From: JALZAA01 sp035938395
GTDB taxonomy: Bacteria; Actinomycetota; Acidimicrobiia; IMCC26256; JACDBD01
Direction of reading: 5' to 3'
DNA length: 64,000 bases
Assembly (NCBI GenBank): GCA_035938395.1
Contig: DASZGY010000071.1
Coordinates: forward strand, 1 to 64,000
Part shown: positions 17,304 through 24,445 of the stretch, one piece after another
Position numbering within the stretch: position 1 is the stretch's first letter
How the letters are laid out: every line of letters begins with the position of its first letter
Notes under the pieces: model-generated
Told to the model about the DNA's origin: nothing
The model's input: the letters and a program-made list of their open reading frames with translations, nothing else
The model's database searches: none
Position numbers and translations under genes: made by a program

Positions 17304-18137
17304 GTGCATACCGGTCCTAGCGTCTTCGCTCCACGACCCAGCGCTCGCGCGAGAACGGCGTGGGTAGCCGTCTTGCTGAGCGTTGTGGTCGTCTCGCTCA
17401 TCGGCTCGGCCGCGCCCGGCTTCGCCGACGGACCGACGGGCGGCAGGGCAGACGATCGCGGCGCTGCCGACCGCCGCACCGACCTCGTCGGCGAGGTCCA
17501 CGAGAAGCTGGACCAGATCCGACGCGGCCGCGACGGCGGCAATGCGCCGGCCGCCACGCCTGCCGGCTCCGAGCGCGCGGCGCTCACCGCCGCGCCGGCC
17601 GCGGCTCCGGCCGCGAACGGGCGCACCGAAGCACCGGCGCCGCTCGCCGCGCCGGTCGTCGGGCTGACCGCACCCGTCGTGGGGCTGACTGCGCCCGTCG
17701 TCGGGCTGACCGCACCCGTCGTTGCGCCCACCGCGCCCGAATCCGTGCCCGCAACCCCTTCAGCGCCCGAGGCGCCGTCGCCGGCCCCGTTGGCCGACGT
17801 GCTGCTGTCGTCGGCGCCCCTGCTGGCGCCGCCCGCGGGTGCGGCGGTGCCCGCCTCGTCGCCGACGGCCGCCCCGGTTGAAGCAGCGTCGCCGGCAGCC
17901 GCGCCGGCGCCCGACGCGCCTGCGCCGGCGCAGGTGGACGCCGCGCCACCGCCGACGGGGAAGGACGCGGGTGGCGAACGACGTGCCGAGTCGCCGAGGT
18001 CGGTCGCCGAGCGGTCGTTCACGGCGCTGCTCCTGCTTATGGCAGCGGTGCTCGTGTTCCTCGCCGTCCACGGCCGGCTCGACCGGCGCGACCCGAAGCT
18101 GGGCGACCGCCCCCGCGACTTCCGCCGCTTCCGGTGA
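17304..18137 (+). CDS. Ala/Pro-rich exported protein with C-terminal membrane anchor
   Basis: A 277-residue low-complexity protein. It has a signal peptide (15-42), a short charged helix (55-75), a long Ala/Pro/Val-rich region with three copies of APVVGLT plus a fourth degenerate copy (residues 116-143), a hydrophobic segment (239-256) and a basic tail with RRDPKLGDR. This layout fits a cell-surface stalk held by a C-terminal membrane anchor. No enzyme domain is present. The GTG start is plausible but weakly supported. The stop overlaps the diguanylate cyclase start (GTGA), so the two are translationally coupled and might act together. Confidence 0.7.
   Translation: MHTGPSVFAPRPSARARTAWVAVLLSVVVVSLIGSAAPGFADGPTGGRADDRGAADRRTDLVGEVHEKLDQIRRGRDGGNAPAATPAGSERAALTAAPAAAPAANGRTEAPAPLAAPVVGLTAPVVGLTAPVVGLTAPVVAPTAPESVPATPSAPEAPSPAPLADVLLSSAPLLAPPAGAAVPASSPTAAPVEAASPAAAPAPDAPAPAQVDAAPPPTGKDAGGERRAESPRSVAERSFTALLLLMAAVLVFLAVHGRLDRRDPKLGDRPRDFRRFR
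17650..17732 (+). repeat. 21-bp tandem repeat within the Ala/Pro-rich surface gene
   Basis: About four head-to-tail copies of a 21-bp unit encode APVVGLT. Copies 1 to 3 differ by one or two bases and the last decays to APVVAPT. In-frame units like this can change copy number between strains and alter stalk length. Confidence 0.85.
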
Positions 18138-19717
18138 ACGTCATCGGAGGCCCCGGCGAACACGTCCAGCTGACGGATCGTCTGGCCGTCGTCCAGTGGC
18201 TGCGGGTGTTCCTCGCCATCGCCGTCGCCGCCATCGGGTTTCTCGACGGCGATGCCCGCGAGGTGCTGCCGCTGGTCGCCGCCTACCTGGTGCTTACGGC
18301 CGGCGTCGAGATCGTCAGGCGCCGGGCTCCGGGACTCGTCCACCCGACGATGTCGTGGATGCTGCTGCTGGACGGAGTGTTCCTCGCGCTCGCCCTCGTG
18401 TTCACCGGCGGCGCCGACAGCTGGGCGCGGCCGCTCGTGTTCTTCGACGTCACCGCGGTGACACTCGTCGTGTCGTACCGCACCGGGCTGAAGCTCGCAG
18501 TCTGGTACGCGCTCTTGCTCTTCCTCGGCCACGCCGCGGCCTCGGCCGGTCTGCTCGGCGATCGGACCACCGGCAGCTTCGGCGACGCCGCCATCAACTC
18601 CATTGGCCTGCTGCTGTTCGCGATCGGTGCCGCCCTGTTCTCGTCCGTCAACGAACGGGCGTTGCGCCGCAGCCGCGCCGAGTTGCACGCCCTCGTCGAG
18701 CTCGGCTTCGAGCTCGAGCACGTGCGCACCGCCGACGATGTCGCGCTGGTGCTCGCCGGGCACACACAAGCCCGCCTCGGATTCCCGCGCGCGCTGGTCC
18801 TCGTCCGCGACGGCGACCACTGGCAGGGAGCGACTGCAACGGCGGACGGCGTCTCCCGGCTCACGAGCCCGGCCGGGATCGGCCCCCTGCCCGAGCAGGT
18901 CTGGCGGGCGGAAGCGCCCGCCCTCGTACGGTCGCTCGAAGACGACCCGGTGCTCGACCAGCTGCTGCCGTTCGGCTGCAACGTCGCCGTCGTGCCCCTC
19001 GTCGCGGACGGCGAGGCACTGGGCGTCGTGCTCGCCGAATGGGGGCGGGGCCCACGGGCGCAGATCCCCGGCGTCACGGTGGAGACGCTGGCCCAGTCGG
19101 CGAGCCAGACCGCGGCCGCGCTGCGCAACGCGGCGCTGCTCTCCGAGATCGAGCACCTCGCGACCCGCGACGGCTTGACCGGCCTCGCCAATCGCCGGCT
19201 GTTCGAGGAGACGCTCCAGCGCGAGGTCGCCCGCTCGCACCGGCGGAACGCGCCGCTCGCGCTCGTCGTGCTCGACGTCGACCACTTCAAGGACGTGAAC
19301 GACACCGTCGGCCACCAAGCCGGCGACGCGGTGTTGCGGGAGGTCGCGCGGGCGATGGTCGGCAACACCAAAGCGAGCGACCTTCCCGCCCGCTACGGCG
19401 GCGACGAGTTCGTCGTGTTGCTGCCCGACTGCACCGGCGACGACGCCGTCGCCGTGGCCGAGCGGCTGCGGGCTGCCGTCGCCGCCGAGGTCACCGCGGT
19501 GCCGGTGACGGTCAGCGCCGGGGTGGGCGCGATGCCCGTGAACGCGGGCGACGGCGAGCGGCTGGTGGCAGCGGCGGACGCCGCCCTCTACTCCGCGAAG
19601 CGTGAAGGCCGGGACCGGTCCGTGCGCTCGGCCCGGGTCGCCGAACCGGGCGAGGTGCCCGACCACCCCGCGATGCGGCGGGAAGCGGGCGCGGTCGAAC
19701 GCTCGAGCCGAAGCTGA
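18134..19717 (+). CDS. Membrane GAF-GGDEF diguanylate cyclase
   Basis: A 527-residue protein predicted to make cyclic di-GMP. Five or six hydrophobic segments (about 22-175) form an N-terminal membrane sensor. A GAF-like domain follows (about 185-330), then a GGDEF domain (340-500) with DGLTGLANRR, DVDHFKDVNDTVGHQAGD and the exact catalytic motif GGDEF at 422-426. The inhibitory site that is usually RxxD five residues upstream reads KASD (413-416), so feedback by product may be weakened. It is coupled by a 4-bp overlap to the anchored surface protein upstream. A terminator-like hairpin lies 28 bp after the stop. Confidence 0.93.
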   Translation: MNVIGGPGEHVQLTDRLAVVQWLRVFLAIAVAAIGFLDGDAREVLPLVAAYLVLTAGVEIVRRRAPGLVHPTMSWMLLLDGVFLALALVFTGGADSWARPLVFFDVTAVTLVVSYRTGLKLAVWYALLLFLGHAAASAGLLGDRTTGSFGDAAINSIGLLLFAIGAALFSSVNERALRRSRAELHALVELGFELEHVRTADDVALVLAGHTQARLGFPRALVLVRDGDHWQGATATADGVSRLTSPAGIGPLPEQVWRAEAPALVRSLEDDPVLDQLLPFGCNVAVVPLVADGEALGVVLAEWGRGPRAQIPGVTVETLAQSASQTAAALRNAALLSEIEHLATRDGLTGLANRRLFEETLQREVARSHRRNAPLALVVLDVDHFKDVNDTVGHQAGDAVLREVARAMVGNTKASDLPARYGGDEFVVLLPDCTGDDAVAVAERLRAAVAAEVTAVPVTVSAGVGAMPVNAGDGERLVAAADAALYSAKREGRDRSVRSARVAEPGEVPDHPAMRREAGAVERSSRS

Positions 19718-19744
19718 CCGAGAGGGCGCCGGGGCAGTTGAAGG

Positions 19745-19772
19745 GTGAGGCGCCGAGGACCGGCGCCGTCAC
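19745..19772 (+). terminator. Terminator-like hairpin after the diguanylate cyclase gene
   Basis: GTGAGGCGCC (19745-19754) pairs with GGCGCC-g-TCAC (19762-19772) with one bulged G and a 7-nt loop. A short T run occurs about 15 bases later (GCGTTTTCGG). It is a likely 3' end for the 17304-19717 transcript, weaker than a classic poly-U terminator. Confidence 0.5.
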
Positions 19773-20294
19773 TCCACGGGGATCGCGTTTTCGGGGGAAG
19801 GGTTTCCAGCAGGCGGCTGCTAGGCGAAGTCGCCCCGGTCCTGACCCGACGAGTTGAGCGAGTGGGCCACCAGCTCACCGCCAGGAAGCGACTTCATCAC
19901 TTCACCCATTTGCATATCCCTCTGGAGGAGGCGCCGGTGCCCCGGCTTGCGCCGCGTACCGCCCCGACTCAGGGCGGAGAACATCGAGCGGTTCGGTACG
20001 CAGAGCCTCACGGTTGGTGACGATGACACGTCGCCCGGATCGGTGGCAGGGTCGAAAGTCCCGATTACTCGCGAAAATGGCTTCGCCGGGAGGAACCCCC
20101 GCAAGGCAGGACGCGGCCTTTCCGACGGTCTATGACCGCATCGGACGATATAAGCATTTGTCTGGGCGATGGACCCGATCGCCGGGATCGCATTGCCGGC
20201 GGGCACTCAAGATTGCCGCAGAGTGTGCCGATGAGGGAAGGGAGGCGGGCGGGGGTCTTGCCTCGTCCGATCCCACGACCTCACAGGGGGGACC
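19773..20294 (+). other. Non-coding region with clustered hairpins; candidate structured leader RNA
   Basis: No credible gene fills the 577 bp between the cyclase stop and the lipoprotein start. It holds back-to-back hairpins (AGCAG/CTGCT at 19808-19821, GGCG/CGCC at 19823-19834). A dense block at 19954-20100 follows: GCGTACCG (19954) pairs with CGGTACGC (19994) but competes with CCGCCC/GGGCGG (19959-19977); then GGTGACG/CGTCGCC (20016-20035), GGGTC-GAAA-GTCCC (20049-20062) with a GNRA loop, and GGC-TTC-GCC (20079-20087). Competing pairings and a GNRA loop are what a riboswitch leader looks like. Short strings resemble pieces of c-di-GMP-I and ydaO-type RNAs, but the match is loose. Polarity toward the lipoprotein is assumed. 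Confidence 0.4.
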
Positions 20295-20846
20295 ATGGGC
20301 AGGATTTTTCGACACCGCGCCGGGCGACGCATGTTCGTCGGCGTGCTTGCGCTCGCAGGGCTGGCGCTGGTCGCCTGCGAGCCTCTCAAGCAGCCGCCGG
20401 CACCGCCGCCGGGCGAGCTGCCGCAGATCTGCATTCCAAACCCGGTCAACCCGGCTGATCCGGCCGCTCAGGCCGCGACTGCACCCACGGATCCGGGATG
20501 CACACCGCTCTGCCTGCCCGGCCAGGCGCCGCAGACGGACCCGAGCGCGAAACTGGTCGGCCCCGGGCCCACACCCGCGCCGGCCTGTGTGCCGATCTGC
20601 CCGCCCTCGGACCCGGGAGCGATTCAGCCCTTCGCGCAGGCGGCGCAACGGTGCATCCGGATCCCGATTCCGTGCGTTCCAGGCGTCGACATCCCGGGGT
20701 GCGTGAACTTCTGCCCGCCGGGGCAGGATCCGCAACCGCCGGCGGCGAATGCCGCGCTGTTCGACCAACGGTGCACGCCCCTGTGCACGCTGATCCCACC
20801 GGGATCGCCGGGCGCGTGTGACATCACGCCGCTCCCACGGAGGTAG
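20295..20846 (+). CDS. Cys/Pro-rich lipoprotein with CxxxC repeats
   Basis: A 183-residue lipoprotein. The signal sequence ends LALVAC, with lipid-anchor Cys28. The mature chain is almost all Pro, Ala and Cys, with 12 further cysteines. Four Cys pairs are spaced CxxxC (69/73, 98/102, 136/140, 160/164), mostly followed by a Pro-rich run. No family is recognised. The regular pairs suggest repeated disulfide knots or metal sites on the cell surface. A very strong GGGGGG ribosome site precedes ATG 20295, and a long hairpin-rich leader lies upstream. Confidence 0.75.
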   Translation: MGRIFRHRAGRRMFVGVLALAGLALVACEPLKQPPAPPPGELPQICIPNPVNPADPAAQAATAPTDPGCTPLCLPGQAPQTDPSAKLVGPGPTPAPACVPICPPSDPGAIQPFAQAAQRCIRIPIPCVPGVDIPGCVNFCPPGQDPQPPAANAALFDQRCTPLCTLIPPGSPGACDITPLPRR

Positions 20847-20853
20847 CTCTCGG

Positions 20854-20893
20854 ACACGGCGCACGGGCGGGGCGAGCCTGCCCGTGCGCGTGT
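20854..20893 (+). terminator. Strong hairpin terminator after the CxxxC lipoprotein gene
   Basis: ACACG-g-CGCACGGGC (20854-20868) pairs with GCCCGTGCG-CGTGT (20880-20893), giving a 14-bp stem with one bulge. It begins 7 nt after the stop codon. There is no T tract, as is common in GC-rich actinobacteria. Confidence 0.7.
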
Positions 20894-20936
20894 TCGATGA
20901 TCCGACGGCGATGACAAGGGCCGATGTTCCGGCCGG

Positions 20937-20942
20937 TACCCT
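20937..20942 (+). promoter_or_regulatory. -10 box (TACCCT) for a leaderless ABC transporter transcript
   Basis: TACCCT fits TANNNT and ends 8 bases before the GTG start at 20951. No ribosome site lies between, which is the arrangement of leaderless actinobacterial genes. Confidence 0.5.
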
Positions 20943-20950
20943 GAACCGTT

Positions 20951-21967
20951 GTGGTTGCGACGAACGGGACGAACGGGGCGGTCGGGGCGGTCGAGGTCGA
21001 CGGCCTCGTCAAGCGGTTCGGGGACTTCACGGCCGTCGACGGGATCTCGTTCTCGGTCGAGCCGGGTGAGCTGTTCGGGTTCCTCGGGCCCAACGGCGCC
21101 GGCAAGACGACCACGATCTCGGTGCTGTGCACGCTCCTTCACCCCACTGACGGTTTCGCCCGGGTCGCGGGCCACGACGTGGTGCGGGCCCGGAACGAGG
21201 TCCGCTCGAGCATCGGACTCGTGTTCCAGGAAGTGACCCTGGACGACTACCTCACCGGTGAGGAGAACCTCCGCTTCCACGCCGTCCTCTATGGCCTCCA
21301 CGGCTCCGAGATCAAGCGGCGCATGGACCCGCTGCTCGACATGGTCGGGCTCACCGACTGGGCGAGCCAGCAGACCCGCTTCTACTCCGGGGGCATGAAG
21401 CGCCGCCTCGAGATCGCGCGCGGTCTGCTGCACACACCGCGGGTCCTGTTCCTCGACGAGCCGACGATCGGGCTCGATCCCCAGACGCGCGTGCACATCT
21501 GGGACTACGTCGACGAGCTCCGCGTGCGCGAGAGCACGACGATGTTCCTCACGACCCACTACATGGACGAGGCCGAGCGCTGCGACCGCATCGCGATCAT
21601 CGACCGCGGCCATATCGTCGCCATCGACTCACCCGGCGCGCTGAAGGCCTCCGTCGGCGTCGACACGGTGACGATCGACACCGCCGACGACGCCGTCGCC
21701 CGCGACGAAATCGTGCGCGGGCTCGGCGTGGAGGGAGAGGTGCTCGACAACGGCGAGGGGCTGCGATTGCGCGTGCCCGACGGCGAGTCGTTCGTGCCGC
21801 GCATGTTCGAGCACCTGACGGTCGGTGTCCGCAACGTCAATGTGCGGCGTCCCAGCCTCGACGACGTCTTCATCCAGTACACCGGGCGCGACATGCGCGA
21901 CGCCGAGGCCGGCGGCGTCGATCAGCTCAAGGCGAGCCCGATGGTCCGGGGCTTCCGGCGCGGCTGA
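20951..21967 (+). CDS. DrrA-like ABC exporter ATP-binding subunit
   Basis: A 338-residue ATPase with Walker A GPNGAGKTTT, a Q-loop in VFQEVTLDD, signature YSGGMKRRLEIARG, Walker B VLFLDEPTIGLDP and the switch His in TTHYMDEAE. The C-terminal extension (VRRPSLDDVFIQYTGR) is typical of the DrrA daunorubicin-resistance subfamily. It pairs with the permease that starts one base into its stop codon. The cargo is unknown; drugs, lipids or glycans are possible for the subfamily. Confidence 0.93.
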   Translation: MVATNGTNGAVGAVEVDGLVKRFGDFTAVDGISFSVEPGELFGFLGPNGAGKTTTISVLCTLLHPTDGFARVAGHDVVRARNEVRSSIGLVFQEVTLDDYLTGEENLRFHAVLYGLHGSEIKRRMDPLLDMVGLTDWASQQTRFYSGGMKRRLEIARGLLHTPRVLFLDEPTIGLDPQTRVHIWDYVDELRVRESTTMFLTTHYMDEAERCDRIAIIDRGHIVAIDSPGALKASVGVDTVTIDTADDAVARDEIVRGLGVEGEVLDNGEGLRLRVPDGESFVPRMFEHLTVGVRNVNVRRPSLDDVFIQYTGRDMRDAEAGGVDQLKASPMVRGFRRG

Positions 21968-22836
21968 TGGCGACGACTGCCCAGCCCCTGCCCGGCACCG
22001 GCGTCACCGACGTCGGTCAGGTCCAGCCGCCGACGCCCGAGGGCGCGCTCGTCAGGAACCTGCGCACCATCGGCATGGTCTGGAAGCGCGAGATCATCCG
22101 CTTCCGCCGCACGCCGGCCCGGATCGTGTCCGGCCTCGCGCAGCCGATCCTGTTCTTGTTCGTCCTGGGCGCCGGGATCAAGCCCTTGGTCGGCCAGAAC
22201 GCGGCCGGCGGCGTCGACTACCAGCAGTTCATCCTCCCCGGCGTCATGGCGATGTCCGTCTTGTTCAGCAGCCTGTTCTCGGCGATCTCGATCGTGTGGG
22301 ACCGCGAGTTCGGGTTCCTCCGCGAGATGCTCGTGGCGCCGGTCAGCCGCGCCGGGCTCGTCCTCGGCAAGGCCGCGGGCAGCGGGACCGTCGCGGCCGC
22401 TCAGGGCCTGATCCTCCTGATCGCGGCGCCGATCGTCGGCGTCCACCTCAGCGCGCTGCAGATCATCGAGGTGATCCCGCTGCTCATGCTGCTCGCGTTC
22501 GCGTTGACGGCGTTCGGCATCGTGATCGCCAGCCGCATGCAGCGCATGGAGAGCTTCCAGATGGTCATGGGTCTCGTCGTGAACCCGATGCTCTTCCTGT
22601 CGGGCGCGATCTTCCCGCTGGCGGGGCTGGCGACTTGGCTGGCCGTCGTGACCCGCCTCAATCCCGCGACGTACGGCATCGACCCGATCCGGCGGGTGAT
22701 GCTGGGCGAGCACGACGCCGCGCCGTTGACGATCAACGGCTGGGTCGTCCCGATCTGGACGGAAGTGCTCATAGTGCTCTCGCTGGGCATCGCGATGCTC
22801 GCGCTCGCAGTCCGGAGTTTTCAGAAGACGGAGTAG
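21967..22836 (+). CDS. DrrB-like ABC-2 type permease
   Basis: A 289-residue ABC-2 permease with six predicted membrane helices. It contains FMALTPGI-type equivalents (QQFILPGVMAMSVLF), a cytoplasmic coupling segment EFGFLREMLVAPVSR, and FLSGAIFPLAGL before the last helices. It overlaps the ATPase gene by one base (TGATG), which implies strict co-translation and one exporter complex. Confidence 0.92.
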   Translation: MATTAQPLPGTGVTDVGQVQPPTPEGALVRNLRTIGMVWKREIIRFRRTPARIVSGLAQPILFLFVLGAGIKPLVGQNAAGGVDYQQFILPGVMAMSVLFSSLFSAISIVWDREFGFLREMLVAPVSRAGLVLGKAAGSGTVAAAQGLILLIAAPIVGVHLSALQIIEVIPLLMLLAFALTAFGIVIASRMQRMESFQMVMGLVVNPMLFLSGAIFPLAGLATWLAVVTRLNPATYGIDPIRRVMLGEHDAAPLTINGWVVPIWTEVLIVLSLGIAMLALAVRSFQKTE

Positions 22837-22900
22837 CCTGAACTTGCCCAACACGGGCACGAACGGGCAGGAAACAATTGGTTTCAAGTCCTCCGCCGCG

Positions 22901-22918
22901 GCCGGATCGTCATCCGGC
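22901..22918. promoter_or_regulatory. Inverted repeat between the exporter and SGNH genes
   Basis: GCCGGAT and ATCCGGC are separated by CGTC, a perfect 7-bp stem. It could end the exporter transcript. It also sits just upstream of the -10 box of the next gene, where a dimeric regulator could bind. Confidence 0.4.
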
Positions 22919-22923
22919 GCCGT

Positions 22924-22929
22924 TAGCGT
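22924..22929 (+). promoter_or_regulatory. -10 box (TAGCGT) for the leaderless SGNH gene
   Basis: TAGCGT matches TANNNT and ends 7 bases before ATG 22937. No ribosome-binding sequence precedes that ATG. This helps choose 22937 over the upstream TTG at 22844. Confidence 0.5.
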
Positions 22930-22936
22930 GTTCTCG

Positions 22937-23614
22937 ATGAAGCGGGGCGTTGTCGTGGTCGCGATCGTCGTCGCGCTGGCCGCGTTCGCGTGGTTCGCGT
23001 CGTCGTCGTCGTCCTCGTCGACGGCGCGGTCGACCCCGTCGAAGTCACGCGGCCCGGTGCTCGTGTACGGCGACAGCCTCATCGAGCAGGCGTCGCCCTA
23101 CCTGCGGAGCACGGACCAGGTCCGCGCGTTCGGCGGCACGGCGCTGTGCGACTGGGTCGACAAGATGGCGCGCGCCGCAACCGTCGAGCAGCCCAGCGTG
23201 ATGGTGGTCGAGTTCGTCGGCAACGACCTGACGCCGTGCATGCAGGGCTACCAGACTCCAGACCAGGTCCGCGCGAAGTACGAGGCCGACATGGCCCGTC
23301 TCAAGCGGCGCGTGGACGCGCCGATCCTGTGGGTCGGCGCGCCGGCGTTCCGCGACCAGGCTCCCGCCACCCTCGGCCTCTACTCGTCGGAGCCGAAGTT
23401 CGTCGATGCCGGCGAGGCCGTGCTCGCCGACGGCGCGTACACCGACACGCTGCCGTGCCTCGCCGACGAAGGGTCGATACAAGGCTGCATCAACGGGCGC
23501 ATCAGAGTGCGCGCGTCCGACGGGAAGCACTTCGCGACATCGGGCTCGGGCTATTCGGCCGGTGGGCGCCGCTTCGCCGACGCCATCGACAACGCGGTCC
23601 GCCAGCTCGGTTAG
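22937..23614 (+). CDS. Exported SGNH/GDSL hydrolase
   Basis: A 225-residue protein with an N-terminal membrane or signal segment (3-22) and a Ser-rich spacer. The SGNH blocks are clear: VYGDSLIEQ (nucleophile Ser), EFVGNDLTPC (block III Asn) and SDGKHFATSG near the C terminus (Asp/His). It is a likely extracytoplasmic esterase or acetyl-hydrolase acting on glycans or lipids. Start ATG 22937 gives the correct signal length and has a -10 box beside it. Its TAG shares four bases (TTAG) with the stop of the convergent gene. Confidence 0.85.
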   Translation: MKRGVVVVAIVVALAAFAWFASSSSSSSTARSTPSKSRGPVLVYGDSLIEQASPYLRSTDQVRAFGGTALCDWVDKMARAATVEQPSVMVVEFVGNDLTPCMQGYQTPDQVRAKYEADMARLKRRVDAPILWVGAPAFRDQAPATLGLYSSEPKFVDAGEAVLADGAYTDTLPCLADEGSIQGCINGRIRVRASDGKHFATSGSGYSAGGRRFADAIDNAVRQLG

Positions 23615-24387
23615 CCGGTGGTCGAGGTCCCGGCCTGGACCTTGACCTCCTGGTACATGCCTTCCTTCCAGTGCGGAGCGCCCTTGGCGCTCTGCAGGGC
23701 GGCGAGGCTGGTCGCTCCCACCGGGAAGAAGCACGCGGCGCCGTAGCGGCCGGGCTTGAGGTCGGCGAACACGTACGCCGTGCCGCCCAGCGTCGTCACG
23801 TCGGCCGACCCGAGGTCCTGGACCTTCTTCGCCACCTCTTTCTGCGGAAGAGCCAGGAGCTTCTTGAGCGAGTCCTTGGTCTTGATCCGGAACAGATCGA
23901 GCATGTGCAACTCGGCGCCGGCGTCGGTGAGCTGGATGGCGGTCTTGCCGGCCGGCAGCGTCTTCGGTAGGCCTTGGAACTCGTACTCGATGCCCGTGAC
24001 CTGCACCTGGTTGTAGCCGCACGAGTTGTACCGGTACTGGTTGATCGACGACAGGTTCTGCTCGAAGGTCGGGTTCTGCGAGGGATCCTGCTGGCTCTGC
24101 AAGGCGGTCTGAATCAGCCCCTGGATCGATTGCACGTCGGCGGCGATCTCCGCCGGCGCGACGTTGGCCGCCTGCGCTAGCGCCTGCTCGATCGCCTGCT
24201 GCTGCTTCTTGGTCGGGGCCTTGTTGCTCTGGCCCGCGGCCGCGAAGGCCTGATCGACCTTCAGCCCCGCGTCGCAGAAAGACGTGACGTCGGGCGTGGG
24301 CTGCGCCTGAGCCCCTGCCCCGGCGGGAACGACACCGATGAGCGCGCCGACTGCCAACGGCGCAACGAGAAACCCGAGCTTGCGCAC
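23611..24387 (-). CDS. Secreted protein with a cupredoxin-like C-terminal domain
   Basis: A 258-residue protein. It has a signal peptide (1-26), a helical region (35-115), then a beta-rich domain. Four residues are spaced as in a type-1 copper site: His161 (AELHMLDL), Cys219 (GAACFFPV), His239 and Met244 (PHWKEGM), with the plastocyanin HxxxxM interval. This suggests copper binding or electron transfer outside the cell; the family itself is uncharacterised to me. GTG 24387 is chosen because AAAGGA lies at ideal distance upstream. It is convergent with the SGNH gene, sharing TTAG. Confidence 0.72.
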   Translation of the reverse strand: MRKLGFLVAPLAVGALIGVVPAGAGAQAQPTPDVTSFCDAGLKVDQAFAAAGQSNKAPTKKQQQAIEQALAQAANVAPAEIAADVQSIQGLIQTALQSQQDPSQNPTFEQNLSSINQYRYNSCGYNQVQVTGIEYEFQGLPKTLPAGKTAIQLTDAGAELHMLDLFRIKTKDSLKKLLALPQKEVAKKVQDLGSADVTTLGGTAYVFADLKPGRYGAACFFPVGATSLAALQSAKGAPHWKEGMYQEVKVQAGTSTTG

Positions 24388-24445
24388 TGGAGCTGTCCTT
24401 TCTTCCCGGCACTCTTGTGTGCCGGCACCCAAATCGGGCCGGACC

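Noticed and set aside
19954..20100. Firm assignment as a c-di-GMP-I (GEMM) or ydaO riboswitch
   Set aside because: Only short strings match, the order of some conserved elements is off, and the terminal stem could not be drawn convincingly. Kept as an unassigned candidate.
19820..20206. 128-codon minus-strand frame across the intergenic region
   Set aside because: No family motif, no ribosome site, mixed composition. The DNA is better explained by clustered hairpins.
22844..22936. N-terminal extension of the SGNH hydrolase from TTG 22844
   Set aside because: The segment covers a perfect hairpin and a -10 box and would place about 30 polar residues before the signal segment. ATG 22937 is better.
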